A DNA stretch of 9,062 nucleotides from NCBI GenBank assembly GCA_027000105.1, contig JALTOP010000381.1, forward strand, positions 1 to 9,062, in the 5' to 3' direction. The position numbers were made by a program, and so were the translations under genes. Below, piece after piece: positions 1 through 5,444 of this stretch (position 1 is the first letter of the stretch; each line of letters starts with the position of its first letter). Source of the DNA: Planctomycetaceae bacterium. GTDB taxonomy: Bacteria > Planctomycetota > Planctomycetia > Planctomycetales > Planctomycetaceae. A model generated the notes under the pieces. It was given only the letters and a program-made list of their open reading frames with translations. It searched no databases and was not told the DNA's origin.

Positions 1-1
1 C

Positions 2-721
2 GCGGACAACTATTTGCGTCTGAAAAATATCGTAAAAAATGTGGCCTCTCGCGCGGGCAAAACAGTCACCTTCATGCCCAAGCCGTTATGGGGCGAGAAC
101 GGTTCCGGATTACATATGCACTTTTCGTTGTGGAAACAGGGCGAAACTCTTTTCGCCGATTCCGGTTACGGAGGGTTGAGTGAAATTGCCTTGCATGCGA
201 TGGGCGGAATTTTGCATCATGCTCCCGCCTTGATGGCGTTTTGCTGCCCTACCACCAATAGCTATAAACGACTGATTCCCGGTTTTGAAGCACCAGTCAA
301 TTTAACCTACAGTTTTCGCAACCGCTCGGCTGCCATCCGGATTCCGGTTCATACATCCAGTCGACAAAGCAAGCGGTTTGAATTTCGTTGTCCGGATTCC
401 TCCTGCAACCCCTACCTGGCGATGTCGGCCATTATGATGGCGGTTCTGGATGGTATTCAGAAAAAAATCGATCCCGGCCCCCCGTTGGACAAAGACGTTT
501 ACGATCTGACGGAGGAAGAATTGCAGGATGTTCCTCACACCCCGATCAGTTTCGAAGAGTCGTTACAGGCTCTCAGAGACGATCACGAATTTTTACTCCG
601 GGGAGATGTCTTTACTGAAGATGTGATCGACACCTGGATCTGGTACAAAAAGGAAAAAGAAGTCAACATGCTGCGAGAACGCCCTCATCCCTATGAATTC
701 ATGATGTATTACGATATTTGA
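2..721 (+). CDS. glnA: Glutamine synthetase type I, C-terminal half (5' end outside the window)
   Basis: Glutamine synthetase makes glutamine from glutamate, ammonia and ATP in the cytoplasm and is the central enzyme of ammonium assimilation. The frame is open from base 2, so the gene continues upstream; the TTG at 14 is an internal codon, not a start. The visible 239 residues cover roughly the C-terminal half of a family usually about 440-470 residues long. Seen directly: the ATP-binding signature KPLWGENGSGLHMHFS (residues 27-42 of the fragment, bases 80-127), the loop NSYKRLIPGFEAPVNL, the RIP motif in SAAIRIPV, and the C-terminal end PHPYEFMMYYDI. A tyrosine sits in DKDVYDLTEEE (codon 500-502), at the position of the adenylylated tyrosine of enterobacterial GlnA. 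Adenylylation control is therefore possible, but this is inferred from position only. The stop is TGA at 719-721. No clear intrinsic terminator follows. Confidence 0.97.
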   Translation, partial: ADNYLRLKNIVKNVASRAGKTVTFMPKPLWGENGSGLHMHFSLWKQGETLFADSGYGGLSEIALHAMGGILHHAPALMAFCCPTTNSYKRLIPGFEAPVNLTYSFRNRSAAIRIPVHTSSRQSKRFEFRCPDSSCNPYLAMSAIMMAVLDGIQKKIDPGPPLDKDVYDLTEEELQDVPHTPISFEESLQALRDDHEFLLRGDVFTEDVIDTWIWYKKEKEVNMLRERPHPYEFMMYYDI

Positions 722-948
722 TGCCAGGATCGTCTGTCGGGCCTGTCAACGCTATGAGGCTGTCAACGATCTTCCGTTGTGCTCAGAAAAGCAACTGCAG
801 GAAATCAGCAAACACCAGCCCTGACGGCGAAAGGGATTCAGTTGTCTGCTTGTTGACTGCTTGCATTGAAGGACACTCCCGCGTATGTTTTAACAGGTGG
901 TCAATGCTGTACACGCCTGCTGTCCTGCCTTTTAGAAGGAGTCCCAAG
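722..948. other. Intergenic region between glnA and the small exported protein gene
   Basis: The exported protein's frame can be read back to an ATG at 718, overlapping the end of glnA. That extension has none of the conserved character of the rest, so I treat this stretch as non-coding. A 9-bp direct repeat, CTGTCAACG, occurs at 743-751 and 760-768. A weak promoter-like pair, TTGCAT (861-866) and TATGTT (884-889), is separated by 17 bp, but it matches the consensus poorly. I see no hairpin terminator for glnA. Confidence 0.5.
934..941 (+). promoter_or_regulatory. Shine-Dalgarno sequence of the small exported protein gene
   Basis: AGAAGGAG lies 7 nt upstream of the ATG at 949. It is the strongest ribosome binding site in the window and decides the start in favour of 949 over the upstream in-frame ATG at 718. 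Confidence 0.8.
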
Positions 949-1452
949 ATGATGGTCAGACCGGCTTTTCGAATCCTGTTCTCTCTCGGTTTCATTTTTT
1001 CCGTGTCACCGATCGCGTTCGCCGATGAAAATGAGAATAAACCAGCGGGCAACCAGACGCAGAATCTTGCGGAAAAAGAGTTCGCGAAGCGGATGGAAAA
1101 TACCGTTCTCGTCGGTTTCTTTACGGTCGATTCCGATAAACCGGATCAAGCTGGCGATCCGGAACGATATGAAATCCGAAAGGTGACCAAGGCGGCTGGC
1201 AACACCTGGATTTTTCAATCCCGCATCAAGTACGGGAATGTCGATGTTGTCTTGCCGATTCCGGTTCCGATTGAGTGGGCGGGCGATACCCCCGTTGTCT
1301 CGATGACCAACTTTAACATCCCGACAATGGGGACTTTTACGTGTCGGGTCATGTTCTACAAGGATCGCTACGCAGGAACCTGGCAGCATGGCGACAAAGG
1401 GGGCCACATGTGGGGGAAAATTGAAAAGGCTCAAAAGACCCCGGAAAAATAA
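949..1452 (+). CDS. Small exported protein of unknown function, 167 residues
   Basis: I cannot assign a function. The start at 949 has a strong Shine-Dalgarno and puts a classical signal peptide at the N-terminus: basic MMVR, then a hydrophobic stretch (about residues 6-22), then an AFA/DE signal peptidase I site after residue 25. The mature protein has a short Lys/Glu/Gln-rich linker followed by a compact domain (about residues 50-160) rich in aromatic and beta-prone residues. Its segments include NTVLVGFFTVD, ERYEIRKVTKAAGNTWIF, WAGDTPVVSMTNFNIP, GTFTCRVMFYKDRYAGTWQH and GGHMWGKIE. From memory, similarly patterned exported proteins are common in planctomycetes, so this looks like a lineage family with a small beta-barrel-like domain; both statements are inference. 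The second ATG at 952 is an equally possible start. A single cysteine lies in FTCRV. The gene converges on the epimerase gene, with 90 bp between the two stop codons. Confidence 0.78.
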   Translation: MMVRPAFRILFSLGFIFSVSPIAFADENENKPAGNQTQNLAEKEFAKRMENTVLVGFFTVDSDKPDQAGDPERYEIRKVTKAAGNTWIFQSRIKYGNVDVVLPIPVPIEWAGDTPVVSMTNFNIPTMGTFTCRVMFYKDRYAGTWQHGDKGGHMWGKIEKAQKTPEK

Positions 1453-1542
1453 CATTGGTCAACTGTTGCCACAATTTCGTCCCGGCACTGAAAATTCGCC
1501 ATCAGTTTTTACCTGCGCTACACAAGAACAGGCGTGATGCGA

Positions 1543-2121
1543 CTACTGCCTGTTGGACGTTTCATTCTCCTGCGGGCTGACCGCGTAGGTTTCACATCGA
1601 CAGAAAGGGGTTCCCGCACGATCCTTTTCGGAGAGGATTGGCTCACCGCTTAGCGGCCATTCGATGGCAAGTTCCGAATCATTCCAAAGCAGAACCCGTT
1701 CAGCTTCGGGGTTGTACTGTTTCGTGCACTTATAGGCGAAATCCGCCGAGTCACTCAGAACCAAAAAACCGTGAGCACATCCCGGAGGGATATAAAACTG
1801 TTTGTGGTCGGCTTCGGTTAAAGTCACCGCTTCCCATTGCCCGAACGTAGGGGAATCCTGTCGCAAATCGACAGCGACATCATACACCTCGCCCCTCACA
1901 ACTTGCACAAGTTTCCCTTGAGCCTCCCGAATTTGATAATGCAATCCACGTAAGGTGCCACGGACGGATCGCGAGAAATTATCCTGCACAAAATTGCCGG
2001 GAAGGCCATGCTCGATGAATCGTGACGAACGAAAGGTTTCCATAAAAAAACCGCGTTCATCGCCGAAAACCTGAGGCTCAACCAGGACACAACCCGCAAT
2101 TTTTGTTGTTTGAATTTTCAT
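1543..2121 (-). CDS. rfbC: dTDP-4-dehydrorhamnose 3,5-epimerase (RmlC/RfbC)
   Basis: This enzyme converts dTDP-4-keto-6-deoxy-D-glucose to dTDP-4-keto-L-rhamnose, the third step of dTDP-L-rhamnose synthesis for surface polysaccharides, in the cytoplasm. The 192 residues match the usual family length of about 180-190. The cupin fold is complete: DERGFFMETF (residues 21-30), FVQDNFSRSVRGTLRGLHYQ (44-63) with catalytic His61, Lys70 in QGKLVQVVRGEVYDVAVDLR, PPGCAHGF (112-119) with His117, Tyr130 in the catalytic acid position, and Asp167 in SEKDR as partner of the catalytic His. The assignments follow the well-studied Salmonella enzyme. The ATG at 2121-2119 is the natural start; no strong Shine-Dalgarno precedes it. 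The tail after about residue 180 is polar and probably disordered. No other dTDP-rhamnose gene is in the window, so this copy stands alone here. It is divergent from the protease gene. Confidence 0.97.
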   Translation of the reverse strand: MKIQTTKIAGCVLVEPQVFGDERGFFMETFRSSRFIEHGLPGNFVQDNFSRSVRGTLRGLHYQIREAQGKLVQVVRGEVYDVAVDLRQDSPTFGQWEAVTLTEADHKQFYIPPGCAHGFLVLSDSADFAYKCTKQYNPEAERVLLWNDSELAIEWPLSGEPILSEKDRAGTPFCRCETYAVSPQENETSNRQ

Positions 2122-2476
2122 CGGTTCGTAATTCGTATTGATTTATCGGAAGAAATTGGCTCGAATAGCCAGGTGACAACAACTTGCCGGCGGGCCGATG
2201 TCAACCCGGATTGGTTTCAGATAGCAACGCGACCTCCTTCGAGGAAAATCGCTTTTGCGCTACGAGGGGGGGGGTAACGATTTCGTTCGTGTAAATTGGC
2301 ATTTGGTGATACGCAGTTTGATATATCTCCAGCAGATTTGAGGGTCTCGAAAAACAGCACAGCGGCTTCATACAGATCGTCACCGCAAAAATGCGAACTC
2401 CAGAAATTTTCCAGGCACGCAATTTCAAAATACAGGCCGAAAAGACAAGCCGATGGTAACAAAAAGAGAGTCATTT
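2122..2476. other. Divergent intergenic region between rfbC and the HtrA-like gene
   Basis: This 355-bp stretch must hold the promoters of both flanking genes. I can support only weak elements. On the minus strand a TTGACA box (bases 2199-2204) has no good -10 at the right distance. On the plus strand TTGGCA (2296-2301) and GATATA (2320-2325) are 18 bp apart. A short inverted repeat, TGGCT-cgaat-AGCCA (2157-2171), lies about 35 bp upstream of the rfbC start. A run of nine G residues occupies 2266-2274. The open frames here show no protein-like features. Confidence 0.4.
2464..2470 (+). promoter_or_regulatory. Probable ribosome binding site of the HtrA-like protease gene
   Basis: AAGAGAG is purine-rich, Shine-Dalgarno-like and 6 nt from the ATG at 2477. 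The in-frame ATG at 2453 lacks such a site, so the start at 2477 is preferred. It also gives a better-shaped signal peptide. Confidence 0.5.
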
Positions 2477-3568
2477 ATGAATTGGCGTTTAGTCTCCATC
2501 TTCTCTACGGGAATTATCCTGCTTTACTGCCTTCTTCTGCCTGCCACTGGAAGTTCAATCACCCGGGCAGAAGATTCAATAACGAATTCTTCCCGAACAG
2601 GCGAGATTGATTTCAGTAAAATTCCCGCCAAGGCGTTAAAAGGGAGTCCTGCCAATATAAAGGAAAACTGGGACGACACTTTGCCCCAAACAGTACAGGA
2701 GTTACAGCGATTTGAAGATGTCACAACCAGATTGGCTCCCCTGTATCGCAAGGCAACTGTCGGAATTCAAGTCGAGGGTGGCCAGGGCAGCGGTGTTGTC
2801 GTCAGTCCGCAGGGCCATGTGCTGACCGCTGCTCATGTCGTGGGGGAAGTTGGAAATCGAGTGACTGTTATTTTCCCGGATGGAAGCAGGTATTACGCCA
2901 AAGTGGCCGGCGTTGATGAGAGTGTCGATGCGGCCATTGTTCGTCTGGAAAGCAGTGGCCCGTTCCCTTTTGTCCCAATGGCCCGGACACGATACACGAA
3001 ACCGGGAAGATGGGTCATCGCGACTGGCCATCCAAATGGATATCAAGTGGATCGTTTGCCGGTTATCCGTCTCGGACGGGTAATCGCGGTCACACCGAAG
3101 ACCGTTCAAACCGATTGTTCACTCGTCGGAGGTGATTCCGGCGGCCCCCTTTTTGATATGCACGGCCGAGTGGTGGGAATCCATAGCCGGATCGGTGCCA
3201 GTAACAGTATCAACTTTCACGTTCCGGTGCAGGTTTATTTGAAAGACTGGGAAGCACTCAACGCCGGATACAAACCTGCAGAGAAAAAAACGAAACCGAT
3301 TCCTTCCAAAGCCTATGTCGGAATTCGCGGACGTAACGCAAATAATGGAGGCTGCCTGATTACCGAGGTCTCCCCCAACGGCCCGGCCCAAAAAGCAGGA
3401 ATCGAACGAGGTGATATTCTCATTCAGTGTGATCAGAAAAAAATCAACACGTTTGCTCAACTGGTCAATTACCTCAAAAAGAAAAAACCGTCTGACGAAA
3501 TGGAAATAACCGTTCTGAGGAATGGTAAAAGAGAAAAACTCACGATCATTCTGGGCAAAACCCAATAA
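2477..3568 (+). CDS. Exported trypsin-like serine protease with one PDZ domain (HtrA/DegP family)
   Basis: Proteases of this family degrade or chaperone misfolded proteins in the cell envelope. From the ATG at 2477 the product has 363 residues; starting at 2453 would add eight. The N-terminus is a signal peptide or anchor (MNWR, then hydrophobic residues about 5-23, possible cleavage at TRA/ED near residue 31). A low-complexity linker runs to about residue 90. The chymotrypsin-fold domain (about 92-260) has a complete triad: His120 in TAAHVV, Asp151 in DAAIVRL and Ser221 in GGDSGGPL. A PDZ domain follows (about 278-360) with the characteristic NGPAQKAGIERGDIL core. Family DegP has two PDZ domains and DegS one, so the layout is DegS-like, although DegS keeps an uncleaved membrane anchor and here either is possible. 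The gene stands alone, 312 bp from the next. No heat-shock-type promoter could be identified. Confidence 0.95.
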   Translation: MNWRLVSIFSTGIILLYCLLLPATGSSITRAEDSITNSSRTGEIDFSKIPAKALKGSPANIKENWDDTLPQTVQELQRFEDVTTRLAPLYRKATVGIQVEGGQGSGVVVSPQGHVLTAAHVVGEVGNRVTVIFPDGSRYYAKVAGVDESVDAAIVRLESSGPFPFVPMARTRYTKPGRWVIATGHPNGYQVDRLPVIRLGRVIAVTPKTVQTDCSLVGGDSGGPLFDMHGRVVGIHSRIGASNSINFHVPVQVYLKDWEALNAGYKPAEKKTKPIPSKAYVGIRGRNANNGGCLITEVSPNGPAQKAGIERGDILIQCDQKKINTFAQLVNYLKKKKPSDEMEITVLRNGKREKLTIILGKTQ

Positions 3569-3748
3569 ACTGGTAACAGGCAGACAACAGAAAAAAATGT
3601 ATTTGCTGCGTCCTTTGCTGCCGGACGGTCTGATCGCGAATCCCCGACATTTCGCCTTTGATAAAAAAGAGGATTTTGTCAACACGAAAACGCTGCTCCC
3701 GGGGATTTTTTCCTTTTTTTCATCAAAGACAGAATCAGGTGTTTCCGA

Positions 3749-3781
3749 TTGTGCCTGATCCAATCTGTGTGTACGATACAC
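3749..3781 (+). promoter_or_regulatory. Possible promoter with an overlapping palindrome upstream of the SirB1-like gene
   Basis: TTGTGC and TACGAT at 17-bp spacing match the sigma-70 consensus at 3 of 6 and 4 of 6 positions. The -10-like hexamer lies inside a perfect inverted repeat, GTGTA-CGA-TACAC (3769-3781). That would be a typical position for a repressor operator. It is a weak prediction based on arrangement only. Confidence 0.25.
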
Positions 3782-3790
3782 GGTGTTCTG

Positions 3791-3811
3791 GTTGAGCGGT
3801 TCTCGTTCAAC
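3791..3811 (+). other. Potential RNA hairpin in the leader of the SirB1-like gene
   Basis: GTTGAGCG (3791-3798) can pair with CGTTCAAC (3804-3811) around a 5-nt loop, giving eight base pairs including one G-U. No T run follows, so it does not look like a terminator. If the upstream promoter is real, it would lie in the mRNA leader. Confidence 0.25.
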
Positions 3812-3880
3812 AACAGGGGAGTCGGCGCCTCTGGTACAGAAGGATCTGAACAAGAATAAGAACAGGATGCGACCAGTCTG

Positions 3881-4729
3881 ATGAACCTCAGTACAATACG
3901 CGAAGAATTTGCAGAAGATTACGAATTCCTCAAACTATGTGAGCGTTACGAAGATATCGATCTGTCCATAGCCGCCCTGGAATTGGCTCGCGATTATTAT
4001 CCCGATCTTGATTTCGACCATTCGCTTTTGTGGATCGATGAACGGGCGGATGAGATTCGACGTGAAATCTACTCCTTGCATTCGCCAACTTCGCAAGCTG
4101 AATTTCTGGGAGAGTTTCTGGGCAAACATCACGGTTTGCATGGCGACAGTTCAGCCTTCGATGCCGCTGAAGGAAGTTATCTCAATCGTGTGATCAATAC
4201 CGGTCGGGGAATCCCGATCAGTCTTTCGATCGCCTATATGGCGGTTGCCCGTCGGGCAGGTATCGATTTACAAGGTGCAGCCGCCCCTGCCCACTTTCTG
4301 ACCCGCATGGAAACAATTGAAGGCCCTGTTTTTCTCGATGCTTACACACCGGGGCGCTGTCTGGGATATGACAACTGCCTCGATTGGATCCAGGCAATTG
4401 CTGATGTTTCCCGCCGCGAGGCGAAATCAGGACTGAAACCGGTTGGAACCCGCACCATTTTCACCCGCATGTTGAATAACCTGAAGGTGCTTTATGTTGA
4501 ACAGGAACAGTGGATTCATGCACTGAAAGTTCAAAACCGCCTTCTGCTACTGCAACCTGCTCAATACGAAACGCGGCGGGACCTCGCCCTGATCTCGATC
4601 AAGGCTGGAAGACCTGGCGACGCTCTGGAATTACTGCGTCGACTGCTCCCGAGTGCTCCTGATACAGAAAAAGAAATCCTTCGCAGGCAAATTACGCAGG
4701 CATTTACTGAAGTGACCCGCTGGAACTGA
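3881..4729 (+). CDS. SirB1 family protein: transglutaminase-like domain plus TPR
   Basis: This is a 282-residue cytoplasmic protein of the SirB1/YchA type; the molecular role of the family is poorly defined. The N-terminal helical part (residues 1-90) contains ALELARDYYPDLDFD and FLGEFLGKHHGLHGD. The diagnostic core follows: SYLNRVINTGRGIPISLS (99-116), YMAVARRAGIDLQG, PAHFLTR (136-142) and a conserved acidic segment, VFLDAYTPG (150-158). This is the transglutaminase-core2 fold, with His138 and Asp153 at the positions expected for two of the triad residues. No cysteine lies at the usual nucleophile position (PISLS instead), as in other SirB1 proteins I recall, so catalysis is doubtful. The C-terminal part (about 195-256) is a helical TPR-like repeat pair, including RMLNNLKVLYVEQEQWIHAL and AGRPGDALELLRRLL. 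The start at 3881 has only a distant AGGA (3864-3867). The gene appears monocistronic. Confidence 0.92.
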   Translation: MNLSTIREEFAEDYEFLKLCERYEDIDLSIAALELARDYYPDLDFDHSLLWIDERADEIRREIYSLHSPTSQAEFLGEFLGKHHGLHGDSSAFDAAEGSYLNRVINTGRGIPISLSIAYMAVARRAGIDLQGAAAPAHFLTRMETIEGPVFLDAYTPGRCLGYDNCLDWIQAIADVSRREAKSGLKPVGTRTIFTRMLNNLKVLYVEQEQWIHALKVQNRLLLLQPAQYETRRDLALISIKAGRPGDALELLRRLLPSAPDTEKEILRRQITQAFTEVTRWN

Positions 4730-4996
4730 CTGGACTTCGCAATACGGTTTTCCATCTCGAAACAGAGTCATCGAAACAGAGTCCGCTCTTCCTGAGCAAC
4801 CGAGGGGGCAACGGGGGAGATGATATCCGCATCGCCCCAAGGACGTAATCCCGATGATGGACTCTGCAGCAATGCACATTATCTTAATGCACATATCTTA
4901 CGGTGGTAAATACGTAACTGGGTGCATTTCCCGGATTGCAGGTTATGCAGTCTGTTTTCGACAGGTGCTGGCTCCGTTTTGTTGGTGCGAGTATGA
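4730..4996. other. Gene-free stretch with short tandem duplications
   Basis: No intact gene is supported. Two short tandem repeats are visible. The first is a 14-bp unit, TCGAAACAGAGTCA, at 4757-4770 and 4771-4784, differing at the last base. The second is a 15-bp unit, AATGCACATTATCTT, at 4871-4885, followed by a near copy with one base removed at 4886-4900. The plus-strand frame 4854-5063 is open but cysteine-rich and unlike a protein; it is probably chance or debris of the DUF1559 gene that follows. Confidence 0.5.
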
Positions 4997-5257
4997 CGGG
5001 CGTGCATCCGTGTTGTTCCGAATTCGAGTTCACCTGACGGAGTTGTCTCTTGCACCTTGCTAAGGCTGAAGTATTCAGATGCCGCATTGGAACGCATGGG
5101 GATGGAGTGTGCTGATTCTCCCATCCCTTCCAATTTTGCCGGCAACTCTCGCAGTCAACACGCCGGGATTGTCAACACGTTGCGACTGGATGGCTCGGTG
5201 CACGCGGTGAGTGAGAATATCGATGTCGATTTGTGGACACGGCTGCATTCACGGTGA
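4997..5257 (+). pseudogene. Remnant of a DUF1559 (H-X9-DG) protein, C-terminal part only
   Basis: The frame between the TGA at 4994-4996 and the TGA at 5255-5257 encodes 86 residues. Its last 34 carry the C-terminal signature of planctomycete DUF1559 proteins: SQHAGIVNTLRLDG, a His followed by nine residues and DG, then SVHAVSENIDVDLWTRLHSR. Intact members are typically around 300 residues and start with a prepilin-type IV pilin-like N-terminus (GFTLIELLVVIAIIA). I see no such segment in any frame upstream to 4730, so about two thirds or more of the gene is missing. The preceding DSPIPSNFAGNSR also reads like the family. The only possible start is the TTG at 5057, without a ribosome binding site. 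The end seems one base out of phase: in the next frame the sequence reads on as GDYFDVSYHLY to a stop, so a frameshift near 5253 may have clipped the tail. This family is massively amplified in planctomycetes, which makes dead copies plausible. Confidence 0.62.
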
Positions 5258-5444
5258 TTATTTTGATGTCAGCTATCACCTGTACTGATAAAATCTTCGG
5301 TGCGACGGGTGTTGTTGCCAGTCAAATCGGAGACGATCAAAGCCTTGTACGCTCGCCTCATCGAAAATCTTCGGTTCTTCTTGCCGTGATACGCTGGGCC
5401 GAGAATGAAACGCCAAAGAAAAGGGAAGGAACCGGGGCGAAATA
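5258..5444. other. Gene-free stretch between the DUF1559 remnant and the 666-residue gene
   Basis: No coding sequence is supported. A perfect 12-bp direct repeat, AAAATCTTCGGT, occurs at 5290-5301 and 5364-5375, 74 bp apart. No convincing terminator for the minus-strand gene ending at 5445 was found. Confidence 0.4.

Larger units (their letters stand above)
3569..3880. other. Intergenic region upstream of the SirB1-like gene
   Basis: No gene is supported in these 312 bp; the plus-strand frame running through 3522-3758 overlaps the protease end and has no protein-like character. The region is locally A/T-rich, with T runs around 3704-3720. A promoter-like pair, TTGTGC (3749-3754) and TACGAT (3772-3777), has 17-bp spacing. 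It overlaps a small palindrome, and a hairpin lies further downstream (both listed separately). No clear rho-independent terminator for the protease gene is visible. Confidence 0.5.

Noticed and set aside
718..948. N-terminal extension of the exported protein back to the ATG at 718
   Set aside because: It would bury a good signal peptide 77 residues inside the protein, and the strong Shine-Dalgarno at 934-941 fits the ATG at 949.
1006..1455. Open minus-strand frame opposite the exported protein gene
   Set aside because: It is the antisense shadow of a gene with clear signal peptide and domain features, and has no ribosome binding site or recognisable motif.
3119..3853. Open 244-residue minus-strand frame overlapping the protease gene
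   Set aside because: It lies mostly antisense to the catalytic Ser and PDZ coding region and shows no family features.
4854..5063. Plus-strand frame of 69 codons before the DUF1559 remnant
   Set aside because: Its cysteine-rich composition, lack of a ribosome binding site and absence of recognisable features suggest a chance frame.
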